A stretch of DNA of 64,000 bases from Flavobacteriales bacterium (GCA_947447525.1 CANFJL010000003.1:141677-205676); one strand, 5' to 3'. Positions 34,392 to 43,985 are shown, numbered from the stretch's first letter. Notes: a model not told the origin generated them from the sequence alone. Numbers and translations: made by a program.

Positions 34392-34399
34392 CAAAATTA
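34392..34399 (-). promoter_or_regulatory. Candidate -7 promoter box for mazG
   Basis: Minus-strand TAATTTTG matches TAnnTTTG and ends seven bases before the mazG ATG (34384), implying a very short leader. It is back-to-back with another box (34425-34432) for the divergent gene. Confidence 0.4.
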
Positions 34400-34424
34400 T
34401 GTTTTAATCTCTAATACTATTGAT

Positions 34425-34432
34425 TATCTTTG
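34425..34432 (+). promoter_or_regulatory. Candidate -7 promoter box for the PagL-like gene
   Basis: TATCTTTG matches TAnnTTTG and lies seven bases before the ATG at 34440. The transcript would have almost no leader. It forms a divergent promoter pair with the mazG box. Confidence 0.4.
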
Positions 34433-34439
34433 TTAATTG

Positions 34440-35534
34440 ATGATAAAGATTTTAATTTTTAGTTGTTTTTTATTTGCGACAAGTTTGTTGTTTGCTCAAA
34501 CACAATTTGATCGTGGTTTTGAATATCGTCAAAAAATCGGATTTCTCGCAGCGCACAGAGGAGTGATGGCACATATGCCAAGAGAAACAGCGAAGGCTAT
34601 TGAGATTAGTTATATATTAAGAACTAGAGGCACCAAAAACTGGCATCAAGCGTATCGTTACCCAACTATCGGAGGAACTTTGTTTTTAGGATCTGTCGGA
34701 AACACTTCTTTAATGGGAAATTATGTTGGCGCATATGGATTTTCAGAATTACCCATGATCAAAACCAAGCATTATGATATGTCATTTAAATTGGGTTGCG
34801 GTGCAGGCTATACTTCAAAAATATATGACCCAATTAACAATCCTAAAAATGTCGCAGTAAGCACCCATCTTAATGCGATGATGTGCTTTGCCATTAAAAG
34901 TACTTATCGTTTTGGTCCGCATGCACTTAATTCAGCTTTAGATATTACCCATTTTAGTAATGCAGCCTTTAAAGTGCCTAATTATGGTGTAAATATGCCT
35001 TATTTGTCTTTAGGATACGCATATATTTTTCAGCCAGCTGACGACAAAACTATTGCTGAAAAATCAAGACTTTTAGCGCCATTCAAAAGGCATTGGAATT
35101 ATAGTGTTTTAGGAATTGGATCTTTGAAAGAGGTAATGCCAATTGGTGGAAAGAAATATCCTGTTTATGCTTTAAATTTCTCTGCACGACGTTTTTACAG
35201 TAACAAAGCTGGAGCCGAAATTGCCTTAGATGTAATTTCTAAACAAGCTGTTCTAGCTTATTTACCGTTGATTTCAAAATCTCAAATGGATATTCTTCAA
35301 GTAGGTGTTTTTGCTGCGTATCTGGTTCCCTTTGATCATTTTAATTTTGTTTTCGGAATGGGAGCCTATGTGAGAGATAAATATCAACCTGAAGATAGAA
35401 TTTATACCAGAATTGGTTGTAGATATCAATTTTCCAATGGCTTGATGGCTAATTTCACCCTAAAAACGCATTGGGCTCGTGCGGATTATTTGGAGTGGGG
35501 ACTTGGATATACTTTTAAGAATCGAACAAAATGA
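34440..35534 (+). CDS. PagL-like acyloxyacyl hydrolase (lipid A 3-O-deacylase family)
   Basis: The product has 364 residues from the ATG at 34440 (an in-frame TTG lies three bases upstream). The first 20 residues form a signal peptide (ILIFSCFLFATSLLFAQ). The middle resembles PagL barrels: GCGAGYTSKIYDP, then ALDITHFSNAAF with His171 and Ser173 at the expected H-x-S catalytic pair, and YLSLGYAYIF. The C-terminal half has alternating aromatic beta-strands. It would sit in the outer membrane and remove an ester-linked acyl chain from lipid A. At 364 residues it is about twice Pseudomonas PagL, as is usual in Bacteroidota homologues. The next gene, a lipoprotein, overlaps its stop by four bases. 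Confidence 0.8.
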   Translation: MIKILIFSCFLFATSLLFAQTQFDRGFEYRQKIGFLAAHRGVMAHMPRETAKAIEISYILRTRGTKNWHQAYRYPTIGGTLFLGSVGNTSLMGNYVGAYGFSELPMIKTKHYDMSFKLGCGAGYTSKIYDPINNPKNVAVSTHLNAMMCFAIKSTYRFGPHALNSALDITHFSNAAFKVPNYGVNMPYLSLGYAYIFQPADDKTIAEKSRLLAPFKRHWNYSVLGIGSLKEVMPIGGKKYPVYALNFSARRFYSNKAGAEIALDVISKQAVLAYLPLISKSQMDILQVGVFAAYLVPFDHFNFVFGMGAYVRDKYQPEDRIYTRIGCRYQFSNGLMANFTLKTHWARADYLEWGLGYTFKNRTK

Positions 35535-36268
35535 GAAAGATATTTTTCATGCTGATGTTATTACCGCTCGCATTTTCTTGTAAAAAAGCAAGTGAACGAA
35601 AGTGTTGGAAATCTGCTGGTCCTTACGCTGAAAAAGTAATTCAATTGGGCGATTTTAATCGTTTGTTTTTAAAGGAGCATCTTCGATATACCCTCATTCA
35701 AGATTCGACCAATCAAATTGTTATTAAAGGTGGTGTCAATATGATCGACTTTATTGAAGTGAATGGTGAAAATGGTTTGGTTTCTATTCGCAGTAGAAAT
35801 AAATGTAATTTTTTCAGGAAATATGCCATCGTTGATGTTGAAATCCATTACACCTCAATGATTAATATTGTTTTTGAAGGAACGGAATCATTAACTTGTT
35901 TGGATACGATGAAAACTAATTATTTAGCTTTGACGCTTAGAGATGGCGGTGGTTCTATGCATATGTTAGTCGATGCTTTTGATATTCGAACAGATCTCAC
36001 ACATGGTTGGGGCGACATGATGATTGCAGGAAAAACCAATACTTCGCGATATCAATTATTAGGAGATGGATTCATTGATGCAAGCAATTTACACGTAAGA
36101 GATTCTATTAGTTTCATTTCCTATTCTTCAACCATTCAAAAGATTAATGCTGAAAATTGCAAATTAAAATCAGAAATAAACGGCATTGGAGATATTTGGT
36201 ATTATGGTATTCCTACTTCAATATATAATATCGAATACGGAAAAGGGAAATTGATAAACAAAAATTAA
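35531..36268 (+). CDS. GIN-domain (DUF2807) lipoprotein
   Basis: A 245-residue protein with a lipoprotein signal (MLMLLPLAFSC, lipobox Cys at about residue 17). The remainder is a right-handed beta-helix-like DUF2807 'putative auto-transporter adhesin head GIN' domain, visible in VIQLGDFNRLFL, IVIKGGVNMIDFIEV, ISFISYSST and IWYYGIPTSI. The function is unknown; the family is abundant in Bacteroidota and is often anchored to the outer membrane. Coupling to the PagL-like gene (ATGA overlap) suggests a shared envelope role, but that is an inference. Confidence 0.83.
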   Translation: MRKIFFMLMLLPLAFSCKKASERKCWKSAGPYAEKVIQLGDFNRLFLKEHLRYTLIQDSTNQIVIKGGVNMIDFIEVNGENGLVSIRSRNKCNFFRKYAIVDVEIHYTSMINIVFEGTESLTCLDTMKTNYLALTLRDGGGSMHMLVDAFDIRTDLTHGWGDMMIAGKTNTSRYQLLGDGFIDASNLHVRDSISFISYSSTIQKINAENCKLKSEINGIGDIWYYGIPTSIYNIEYGKGKLINKN

Positions 36269-36277
36269 AAAATTATT

Positions 36278-36430
36278 ATGTTTGGTTTCGTGCTCATAAT
36301 TCTTGTCCTTGTTGTTTTATATTTCTTTCTAAAACTATTTACTAAATTTTTTCTTTCGAGAAAACAAGAGGGTTCTCAAGAGCATGGAAATTTCTTAATT
36401 CGCATACTCTTAAAATTATTCATAAGGTGA
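36278..36430 (+). CDS. Small hypothetical membrane protein (50 residues)
   Basis: An ATG at 36278 opens a 50-codon frame. Residues 3-20 (GFVLIILVLVVLYFFLKL) form one strong transmembrane helix, followed by a basic segment (FFLSRKQEGSQEHG) and a second hydrophobic patch (FLIRILLKLFIR). It ends TGA at 36428-36430, overlapping the GTG start of the next gene by four bases (GTGA), which supports it being translated. I do not recognise a family. The layout, a tiny membrane peptide coupled to a porin-like protein, superficially recalls KdpF, but no kdp genes are present. Confidence 0.5.
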   Translation: MFGFVLIILVLVVLYFFLKLFTKFFLSRKQEGSQEHGNFLIRILLKLFIR

Positions 36431-37470
36431 TTCGATATATTTTATGTTTAATGCTAATATTGTCGTCGGGTTTATCAATCTATGCTCAATCAAATGACAC
36501 CCAAAAATTGGACAGTCTTAAAATCAGTGGATATTGTGATTTATACTCAGCACATGATTTTTTAAATCCTAATTCTTTAAGCGCGAATCTCTTTGTTTCC
36601 TCCAATCAATTAAACCAAGTTGCCATTAATTTGGCCTATTTTAATATAGGTTTTTATAAAAATAATTTTTCATTTCAATTTACTCCCGCACTTGGAACTT
36701 TTATGCAAGCTAATTATCATGCTGAAAAAAAAGGAACCCGATGGATATTTGAAAGTTATGCAGGATGGTCTTTACATGGAAAGAAATTAAAGCAAATTGA
36801 CGTGGGTGTATTTTCTTCTCCATATACGCAAGAAAATCCAATATCAGCTCAACAAATCATGTACTCAAGAAGTTTGTCAGCAGAATATGTTCCTTATTAT
36901 CTTTCTGGTATAAGAAATACCTTTCAACTTAAAAAGAATCTCAAATTCACTGCTTATTTAGTTAATGGATGGCAACATTTACCTTCACTTAGTTATTTAC
37001 CCGCTTTAGGAACTTGCTTGTCTTGGACCAAAAAATCGTCCACTTTAAATTGGTCTTCTTATTTGGGAAATGAAAAAACCAAAAATAATCCTACTGCTAC
37101 TTGGCGTTATTTTAATGAAGTTAATGTAGAGCGACAATTTAAAAAGATTAAATTTCAATCATGTGCCTATTATGGTTTTCAAGTGGTGGATAAATCACTT
37201 AAACATTGGTGGCAAATGAATGCTATTGCATCTTATTCCTTCAATTCTAAATGGAGTATGAATGGAAGAGTAGAATATATTAGAGATCGAGATGATATTC
37301 AAATCCAACAATATATTGATGCCAATGGATTTCATTTTATTGGAACTAGTTTGGGCTTGAAATATAGACCCAATAACGCTATTTCAATAGGTACGGAATT
37401 GAAATCGATGCACAACAGAAATGGACTTAATAATTTACTCGGTTTTATCTTTATTCAAACAAATTTTTAG
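36427..37470 (+). CDS. Outer-membrane beta-barrel (porin-like) protein
   Basis: A 347-residue protein starting with GTG. It has a signal peptide (ILCLMLILSSGLSIYAQ) and then many short amphipathic beta-strands rich in aromatics, ending in a C-terminal phenylalanine (FIFIQTNF), the hallmark of outer-membrane barrels. FQFTPALGTFMQANY, YSRSLSAEYVPYYLSG and YIRDRDDI fit the BBP2/OmpL-like porin group of Bacteroidota. Substrate unknown. Its start is coupled to the preceding 50-residue membrane peptide, and exoA follows five bases after its stop. Confidence 0.75.
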   Translation: MIRYILCLMLILSSGLSIYAQSNDTQKLDSLKISGYCDLYSAHDFLNPNSLSANLFVSSNQLNQVAINLAYFNIGFYKNNFSFQFTPALGTFMQANYHAEKKGTRWIFESYAGWSLHGKKLKQIDVGVFSSPYTQENPISAQQIMYSRSLSAEYVPYYLSGIRNTFQLKKNLKFTAYLVNGWQHLPSLSYLPALGTCLSWTKKSSTLNWSSYLGNEKTKNNPTATWRYFNEVNVERQFKKIKFQSCAYYGFQVVDKSLKHWWQMNAIASYSFNSKWSMNGRVEYIRDRDDIQIQQYIDANGFHFIGTSLGLKYRPNNAISIGTELKSMHNRNGLNNLLGFIFIQTNF

Positions 37471-37475
37471 AAAAT

Positions 37476-38240
37476 ATGAAAGTAATTTCCTTTAATGTCA
37501 ATGGAATTAGGGCAATAACAAGCAAGAATTTCATTCAAGATATGAGTGCATTGGATCCTGTAGTTATTTGCTTGCAAGAGACAAAAGCAGATGTTGAACA
37601 AGTGAAATTAGCGGTAGCTCCACTTGGCGCCTATGAAGTATTCGCAAATGCGGCAGATAAAAAAGGATATTCTGGAACTGCTATTCTAACGAAGGTTAAA
37701 CCGATTTCTGTTACCTATGACATGCGAATAGATGAGCATGACCATGAGGGAAGAATTGTCGCCGTAGAATTTGAAAAGTGTTTTGTGATTTCTGTTTATG
37801 TCCCCAATTCAGGTAGTGAATTAGCACGTTTATCCTATCGTCAACAATGGGATGCTGACTTTTTGGGATATTTGAAAGAATTGGAAAAATCTAAACCTGT
37901 TGTTGTTTGTGGTGACTTTAATGTAGCGCATACAGCTATCGATTTGGCGCGACCAAAGGAAAATTACAATAAAGCAGCAGGGTATATGCAAGAAGAGATT
38001 GATGGGATGAATAATTTTCTAGCCGCAGACTTTATCGATACTTTTAGACATTTCTATCCAAATGTATCAAAATACTCTTGGTGGAGTTATCGTGCTGGTG
38101 CTCGTGAAAAAAATGTAGGTTGGAGAATTGATTATTTTTTGGTTTCAGCTTCTTTTATTTCTAAAATCACTTCAGCTGCCATTCACAATGAAATTCATGG
38201 ATCTGATCATTGTCCTGTAGCAATCGAAATAGCAGATTAA
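37476..38240 (+). CDS. xth: Exodeoxyribonuclease III / AP endonuclease
   Basis: A 254-residue EEP-fold nuclease. VISFNVNGIRAI and CLQETKAD supply the metal-binding Asn and Glu; DEHDHEGRIVAVEF, VYVPNSG and CGDFNVAHTAIDL hold the catalytic Tyr/Asp/Asn set; GWRIDYFLVS and GSDHCPVAIEI carry the C-terminal Asp-His pair. It cleaves abasic sites and trims 3' ends in base-excision repair. It follows the porin-like gene with only five bases between them and converges on the epimerase gene with one base between stops. Confidence 0.96.
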   Translation: MKVISFNVNGIRAITSKNFIQDMSALDPVVICLQETKADVEQVKLAVAPLGAYEVFANAADKKGYSGTAILTKVKPISVTYDMRIDEHDHEGRIVAVEFEKCFVISVYVPNSGSELARLSYRQQWDADFLGYLKELEKSKPVVVCGDFNVAHTAIDLARPKENYNKAAGYMQEEIDGMNNFLAADFIDTFRHFYPNVSKYSWWSYRAGAREKNVGWRIDYFLVSASFISKITSAAIHNEIHGSDHCPVAIEIAD

Positions 38241-38241
38241 A

Positions 38242-39207
38242 TTAAAGGATGTTTTTTGAATACCAAGCAACTGTTCTATTAATCCCTTCTTGAATATTAA
38301 TCTTAGGATCATAAGATAATAATTCCTTTGCCTTTTCAATGGAAGCCAGTGAATGAGGTATGTCTCCACTTCTTACTTCTTGGTAAATAGGATTAATTTC
38401 TAATATCTCAGGATGCTCTGCTCCAAGCGCTGTTCGTAAATAGTCGTAAAGTTGATTCAAGGTAGTCGCCTCTCCACACGCTACATTGTAAATTTGATTA
38501 ATCGCTTCCTTCTGGCTAGTGAAAAGCGCCTGTAAATTGATATTCACTACATTATCGATATAGGTAAAATCTCGAGAAAAGGAACCGTCACCGTTGATAA
38601 CGGGAGCTTCCTGCTTTAATAAGGATTGAATAAACTTAGGGATTACTGCAGCGTATGCTCCTTCCGGATCCTGCCTTTTTCCGAAGACATTGAAATATCT
38701 TAATCCTATGAATTCCATACCATATACTTTGGCAAAAACATCAGCGTACAATTCCCCTACATACTTGGTAATCGCATAAGGCGACATGGGTTTACCAATC
38801 CGATCTTCCATTTTTGGTAATTCTATTGAGTCTCCATAGGTTGAACTGCTCGCAGCAAAAACAAATCTTTTAATACCAGCATTTCTAGTTGCTGTAATTA
38901 TATTAAGGAAGCCATTGATGTTGATGTCATTGGATGTGATTGGATCATTTATGGAACGTGGCACTGACCCTAATGCTGCAAGATGTAGTACTAAATCACA
39001 GTCTTTGACAGCGCTTTCACACATCTCAAAAGATCTAATATCTCCTTCTATTATGGTGAAGTTGGGGTTTTCTGTTGCTTTTGCGATATTCTCTCTTCTT
39101 CCTGTCAAAAAATTATCCAAACAAACTACTTGGTGTTTTTGATTAAGTAAGGCATCACATGTATTTGATCCGATAAAACCGGCTCCGCCAGTGACTAAAA
39201 TGCGCAT
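38242..39207 (-). CDS. NAD-dependent sugar epimerase, WbpP/UDP-GlcNAc C4-epimerase-like
   Basis: A 321-residue extended SDR. VTGGAGFIGSNTCDALL is the NAD loop, AASSSTYGD contributes the catalytic Ser/Thr, and YAITKYVGELYA the YxxxK pair. LGSVPRSINDPITSNDININGFLN is the stretch typical of WbpP/TviC-type epimerases, which interconvert UDP-GlcNAc/GalNAc or their uronates rather than UDP-Glc/Gal; FGKRQDPEGAYAAVIPKF supports this. It is likely to feed nucleotide sugars to the two polysaccharide loci in this window. It stands alone, apart from both. Confidence 0.85.
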   Translation of the reverse strand: MRILVTGGAGFIGSNTCDALLNQKHQVVCLDNFLTGRRENIAKATENPNFTIIEGDIRSFEMCESAVKDCDLVLHLAALGSVPRSINDPITSNDININGFLNIITATRNAGIKRFVFAASSSTYGDSIELPKMEDRIGKPMSPYAITKYVGELYADVFAKVYGMEFIGLRYFNVFGKRQDPEGAYAAVIPKFIQSLLKQEAPVINGDGSFSRDFTYIDNVVNINLQALFTSQKEAINQIYNVACGEATTLNQLYDYLRTALGAEHPEILEINPIYQEVRSGDIPHSLASIEKAKELLSYDPKINIQEGINRTVAWYSKNIL

Positions 39208-39375
39208 TCAACTTATTTTTTATGTCCAAGAACAGCTCTCGAGTAGTAAAGTTATAAATTTTAGTTCAATTTCAATTTTTAGTCTCAAGTTTCAATTAAA
39301 TTTGTAACTATGTAAAATCCTAAAGATGTTTCAAGGATTTCAATAAATAGTGTTAAATAGATCAGGAGTTTTACA

Positions 39376-40032
39376 ATGAGCAGTCATCTTAAGGATACTT
39401 TTAAGCATAAAGGAAAGCGTAAAATATTAATCGCGGAGTTAGTGGAAATGGGAATAAAAGATCAAGCAATTCTTGATGCATTTAATGAGGTTCCGCGTCA
39501 TTTTTTCCTTGACCTTGCTTTTGATGAACAAGCTTACACGAATATGGCCTTTCAGATTGGTTCTGGTCAAACAATTTCTCACCCCTTTACAGTTGCTTTT
39601 CAAACACAATTACTGGACTTGCATAAAGCTGAAAAGGTGCTTGAAATTGGAACGGGTTCTGGATTCCAAACTTGTATTCTTTGTAAATTAGGCGTTCGGG
39701 TGTACACCATAGAAAGACATCACGACTTGCATGATAAAGCGAGGAGAATGCTTACTTTCTTAAACTTGAATGCTCGAATGAATTTTGGTGATGGCTATAA
39801 AGGCATGCCCTCTCATGCACCTTTCGATAAAATATTAGTTACCTGTGGGGCTCCAGAGATTCCAGAGGAACTATTAAAACAATTAAAAATTGGTGGATTA
39901 ATGGTTATTCCTGTTGGAGAAGGTAAGGAGCAGAAAATGTTGCGCATCAAAAAAATTGCCGAGGATGATGTAGATATAGAAGAATTTGGAACTTTTAAAT
40001 TTGTCCCAATGTTGGAACGAACTGTTAAATAA
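39376..40032 (+). CDS. pcm: Protein-L-isoaspartate O-methyltransferase
   Basis: A 218-residue SAM enzyme that methylates isoaspartyl residues to start their repair. VPRHFFLDLAFDEQAYTN and IGSGQTISHPFTVA are PIMT signatures, VLEIGTGSGFQTCILC is the SAM-binding loop, and FDKILVTCGAPEIPEELLKQL and MVIPVG complete the pattern. It begins a short plus-strand unit and is followed five bases later by a response-regulator gene. Confidence 0.95.
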   Translation: MSSHLKDTFKHKGKRKILIAELVEMGIKDQAILDAFNEVPRHFFLDLAFDEQAYTNMAFQIGSGQTISHPFTVAFQTQLLDLHKAEKVLEIGTGSGFQTCILCKLGVRVYTIERHHDLHDKARRMLTFLNLNARMNFGDGYKGMPSHAPFDKILVTCGAPEIPEELLKQLKIGGLMVIPVGEGKEQKMLRIKKIAEDDVDIEEFGTFKFVPMLERTVK

Positions 40033-40037
40033 TTGAA

Positions 40038-41201
40038 ATGAAAATATTAATCACAGATGATGAACGTGCTATTCGTAGAGCCTTAAGAGAAATCCTTGAA
40101 TTTGAAGGATATCAAATCGAAGAGGCTGAAAATGGAATGGACGCACTTAAATTGTTGCGGGAGCAAACTTTTGATTTGGTTTTTTGTGATATAAAAATGC
40201 CTCAGTTAGATGGACTTGAATTGCTTTCAAAGATCAAAGAGGAAGGAATTAAAAGTTTGATTATTATGATTAGTGGTCATGGTACTGTGGAAACAGCTGT
40301 TCAAGCTATAAAAAATGGTGCCTTTGATTTTATCGAGAAACCACTTGATTTAAATCGAATCCTAGTTACCATTCGAAATGCGAAACTTAATACAGCTTTG
40401 GTTCAAGAAACGGTTCAATTAAAAAACACCATCAAGAAAATTAAAGGTACTTCCATTATTGGCGCTTCGAAAGCGATTAATGACATTAAATTGATGATTG
40501 AAAAAGTTGCTCCTTCTGATGCAAGAGTTTTGATTACAGGGTCAAATGGTTCCGGAAAGGAATTGGTGGCGCGCTCACTTCATGATTTGTCTTCTAGGAA
40601 TACCATGCCATTCATTGAGGTTAATTGCGCTGCAATACCAGCTGAATTGATTGAAAGCGAACTTTTTGGTCATGAGAAAGGCGCTTTTACTTCCGCTGTA
40701 AAAGATAAAAAAGGAAAATTTGAATTGGCACACGGTGGAACTTTGTTTCTTGATGAAATAGGGGATATGTCGCTAAGTGCTCAAGCAAAAGTATTAAGAG
40801 CACTTCAAGAAAATGTAATTCAAAGAGTAGGAGGCGAAAAAGATATTAAGGTAGATTGCCGAATTCTTGCAGCTACTAATAAGGATTTACGAAAGGAAAT
40901 CTCTGAAGGAAGATTTCGAGAAGATTTGTTCCATCGCTTGGCTGTTATTCCAATTCATGTTCCCTCTTTGAATGAAAGAAAGGATGACATTTCGATTTTA
41001 GCCAATTATTTTATTGAAATTATTTGTGCTGCTCATGGTATCAAATGCAAACAATTTGATGCGGCTGCTTTAAAAGCCTTGGAATCAATTAATTGGACAG
41101 GAAATATTCGCGAATTGCGCAATGTGATTGAACGCTTAATAATCCTTTGCGATGAGGTGATTACCGCTGCTGATGTTAAACGATTTACTTCGATCTCGTA
41201 A
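40038..41201 (+). CDS. Sigma-54-activator-type response regulator lacking a DNA-binding domain
   Basis: The protein has 387 residues. Residues 1-120 are a receiver domain with phospho-acceptor Asp51 (FCDIKMP), acidic DD at 7-8 and the conserved Lys near 101 (IEKPLD). Residues of about 145-370 form an AAA+ module: Walker [12 protein letters not shown], Walker [14 protein letters not shown], arginine finger FREDLFHRL. The sigma-54-contacting loop reads GAFTSA instead of GAFTGA. The protein ends at about residue 387 straight after [15 protein letters not shown], with no Fis-type helix-turn-helix. Such proteins may activate from solution or act otherwise. No histidine kinase is adjacent. Confidence 0.9.
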   Translation: MKILITDDERAIRRALREILEFEGYQIEEAENGMDALKLLREQTFDLVFCDIKMPQLDGLELLSKIKEEGIKSLIIMISGHGTVETAVQAIKNGAFDFIEKPLDLNRILVTIRNAKLNTALVQETVQLKNTIKKIKGTSIIGASKAINDIKLMIEKVAPSDARVLITGSNGSGKELVARSLHDLSSRNTMPFIEVNCAAIPAELIESELFGHEKGAFTSAVKDKKGKFELAHGGTLFLDEIGDMSLSAQAKVLRALQENVIQRVGGEKDIKVDCRILAATNKDLRKEISEGRFREDLFHRLAVIPIHVPSLNERKDDISILANYFIEIICAAHGIKCKQFDAAALKALESINWTGNIRELRNVIERLIILCDEVITAADVKRFTSIS

Positions 41202-41246
41202 AATACTATAAAAACTATTAATTTTAAGTCTTAGATTTTAAAAGCT

Positions 41247-43985
41247 ATGAAAAATATTTTATTCAAGTTGTTACCACATGTAACTGCAGTGCTTCTATTT
41301 GTGATTGTATCCTCTGTTTATTTCTCTCCTGTTTGGGATTCTTATAGTTTAAAACAAAGTGATGTTAAACAATATCAAGGTGTAGCCAAAGAAATTGCTG
41401 ATTACCGAATGTTGAATGGCAAAGAACCTTTGTGGACAAATGCTATTTTTGGCGGAATGCCTGCTTATCAAATTAGTATCAATCATGAGAATAATTGGAT
41501 GCTTAAGGTCGGTGAAATGATGCGTCTTGGTTTGCCTGTTCCCGTTGGGAACTTGTTTGTGATGCTGATTGGGTTTTATATACTTGCGCTGTGTATGCGG
41601 ATCAATCCATGGCTAGGTATCGTCGGGGCGCTAAGTTTTGGTTTTGCGACTTTTAATATTCTCTATCTAGGTGCTGGGCATCTTACTAAAATTAATGCGG
41701 TTGCTTATATTGCCCCAAGTTTAGGAGGATTGTTGCTCGCCACCAGGGGGAAATGGATGCTTGGAAGTGTCTTGTTTGCGTTTTTCTTCTGCTTGAATCT
41801 TTGTTCCAATCACTTTCAAATCACTTATTACACCGCAATATTTCTATTTGTAATTGCTATCGCAGAAGGAATTCGTTTGGTTTTTGAAAAACAATTTAAA
41901 TATCTGTTAATCGTCAGTGGTAGTCTAATAGCAGCAGGGATTCTTGCTGTTCTGCCTTCCATGAGTAATCTATTAACCACTTTCGAGTATTCAAAATATA
42001 CTACGCGTGGCGCTACTGATTTAACCATTACGGCAGATAATCAGGCAAGAGAAAAGTCTGGCTTGACGGGATTAAATAAGGATTATATTCTTGAATATAA
42101 TTTTGGAAAAGGGGAGGGTCTTTCCATCTTTATTCCAAATGCCAAAGGTGGTAAAGCTGATTATATTGGAAATGATGAAGCTGCAATGGAACAAGCAGAT
42201 CCTGAATACGCTGAACAAATAGGTAAAAGTTCTCATTATTGGGGTGGACAGAAATTTAGTGGTGGGGCCATCTATTTTGGAGCTGTTGCCTTTTTCTTGT
42301 TTATTATTGGATTAGTTTTTATTAAGGATAGTTTGAAATACCCTGTCATTTTCTTATCTATAATTGTAATGGGATTGGCCGCGAAGGACGGCTTCCTTAA
42401 TGATTTTTTTATAGATCATATTCCGATGTACAATAAATTTAGAGATTCTAAAATGATTCTCGTTCTCTTGCAAGTCATGATTCCCTTGATTGGAATGATG
42501 TTTTTGGATAAGGCAATCAAGCAAGAAGGGCTTTGGGGTAAACAAAAGATTTGGTTAATTGGAAGCGGTGTAATCGTTTTTGTTGGTTTGATTCTTTATG
42601 CAGCGCCTTCTATTTCTGGTTCATTTATGGGTGCAGATGAATTAAAACAGTTTAATGATTATGCTTCCCAAACTAAAGATCAAGCTCAAATTAGTTTTAT
42701 TAATGGTTTGAAAAATTCCTTGATTGATACAAGAATGAATATTTATCGTTCGGATGCTGGAAGGACTTTATTGTTTTTTATAGTAAGTGCAAGTCTTGTG
42801 CTGTTGTTTTTCTATAAAAAAATTGGCAAATCAATTCTTATTGCTGGATTTGCACTATTAATTTCTATAGATCAGATTTCTGTTTGTAAACGCTATTTGA
42901 ATAACGAGGAAGAGGGTGGAGTATATACCAGTTACGAAGAGGTAAGCAGTAATAGCATTCCTTATTTTCCCGCAGTAGCTGATTATGATATCTTGCAAAA
43001 GGAATTAAGAAAAAATGGTAAAATGAAGAAGGATGAGGGAGTACTATTGGATAAAATGTCTAATGACCCTGCTTATAGTGAATCGACTGCAAGCGATATT
43101 CTACCTCAATTGGCGGCGTTCTCAGCCTTGAATTTAAATTCTGATTACCGTGTATTTTCTTTTGATAATCCATTCAATGAGACAGTAACAAGTTATTTCC
43201 ACAAGAGTATTGGTGGATATCATGGTGCTAAATTGAAAAGGTATCAAGAATTAATTGACTTTCATATCAATCGTGAAATTCAGGTGGCTAACCGCTCTAT
43301 AAGCGATGGGAAAATGACTAAAATTCGAAATTATGCCACTCAAATGGAAGTTACTCAAGAGATTGCGAAGGCAATGTTTGATACGATTTCTTTGACAGGA
43401 ATCGAATTAAATGACTCTTGTCCTATCTTAAATATGTTGAACATGAAGTATTTAATTGTCGATAGAAATAAAACTCCTATTTATAATCCAAATGCAAATG
43501 GTAATGCATGGTTTGTTAATAAGTTGGTTCAAGCGACTTCTAGTAATGAGGAAATGAAAAAATTAGGCAAATTAAATACCAAAAATCAAGCTTTAATAGG
43601 TCCAGAAGTTAAGAAGTTGGCTAAAGTTAATTACGCTGTTGATGCTACTGCTAAAATTAAATTATTACAGTATGGTACTAATGAATTAAAATATAAGAGT
43701 AAAAACAAAACTGCTGGATTTGCAGTGTTCAGTGAAATCTACTATCCTGATGGATGGAATTGCTACATCGATGGAAATCAGGTGACTTACAACCGTGTAA
43801 ATTATGTTTTAAGAGGAACGGAAATTCCTGCAGGAACACACACCATTGTTTGGAAGTTCGAACCTAAGTCTTATTTGGCCGGAAGTAGCTACTCTTTGTT
43901 GGGTTCTATTGCTTTGTTATTGGTGTTCTTCTCAGTAGGTGGAATAGAAGTAAGGAAATCTTTAAATCAAAAAGAAATCGTTTAG
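41247..43985 (+). CDS. YfhO-like multi-pass membrane protein
   Basis: This 912-residue protein has at least ten predicted membrane segments. One is near residues 9-28 (VTAVLLFVIVSSVYFSPVW). Others are FVMLIGFYILALCM, ILAVLPSM, IYFGAVAFFLFIIGLVF, LFFIVSASLVLLFFY and a last near the C-terminus (LLGSIALLLVFFSVGG). Loop motifs include GKEPLWTNAIFGGMPAYQI near the N-terminus and YPDGWNCYIDG in the C-terminal soluble part, both typical of YfhO proteins in this phylum. In Firmicutes YfhO acts in glycosylation of lipoteichoic acid; here the role is unknown, with GT-C-like sugar transfer at the periplasmic face a reasonable guess. Confidence 0.8.
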   Translation: MKNILFKLLPHVTAVLLFVIVSSVYFSPVWDSYSLKQSDVKQYQGVAKEIADYRMLNGKEPLWTNAIFGGMPAYQISINHENNWMLKVGEMMRLGLPVPVGNLFVMLIGFYILALCMRINPWLGIVGALSFGFATFNILYLGAGHLTKINAVAYIAPSLGGLLLATRGKWMLGSVLFAFFFCLNLCSNHFQITYYTAIFLFVIAIAEGIRLVFEKQFKYLLIVSGSLIAAGILAVLPSMSNLLTTFEYSKYTTRGATDLTITADNQAREKSGLTGLNKDYILEYNFGKGEGLSIFIPNAKGGKADYIGNDEAAMEQADPEYAEQIGKSSHYWGGQKFSGGAIYFGAVAFFLFIIGLVFIKDSLKYPVIFLSIIVMGLAAKDGFLNDFFIDHIPMYNKFRDSKMILVLLQVMIPLIGMMFLDKAIKQEGLWGKQKIWLIGSGVIVFVGLILYAAPSISGSFMGADELKQFNDYASQTKDQAQISFINGLKNSLIDTRMNIYRSDAGRTLLFFIVSASLVLLFFYKKIGKSILIAGFALLISIDQISVCKRYLNNEEEGGVYTSYEEVSSNSIPYFPAVADYDILQKELRKNGKMKKDEGVLLDKMSNDPAYSESTASDILPQLAAFSALNLNSDYRVFSFDNPFNETVTSYFHKSIGGYHGAKLKRYQELIDFHINREIQVANRSISDGKMTKIRNYATQMEVTQEIAKAMFDTISLTGIELNDSCPILNMLNMKYLIVDRNKTPIYNPNANGNAWFVNKLVQATSSNEEMKKLGKLNTKNQALIGPEVKKLAKVNYAVDATAKIKLLQYGTNELKYKSKNKTAGFAVFSEIYYPDGWNCYIDGNQVTYNRVNYVLRGTEIPAGTHTIVWKFEPKSYLAGSSYSLLGSIALLLVFFSVGGIEVRKSLNQKEIV

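Noticed and set aside
36278..36430. KdpF-like subunit of a potassium pump
   Set aside because: Size and coupling to a porin gene are suggestive, but no kdpA, kdpB or kdpC gene is present.
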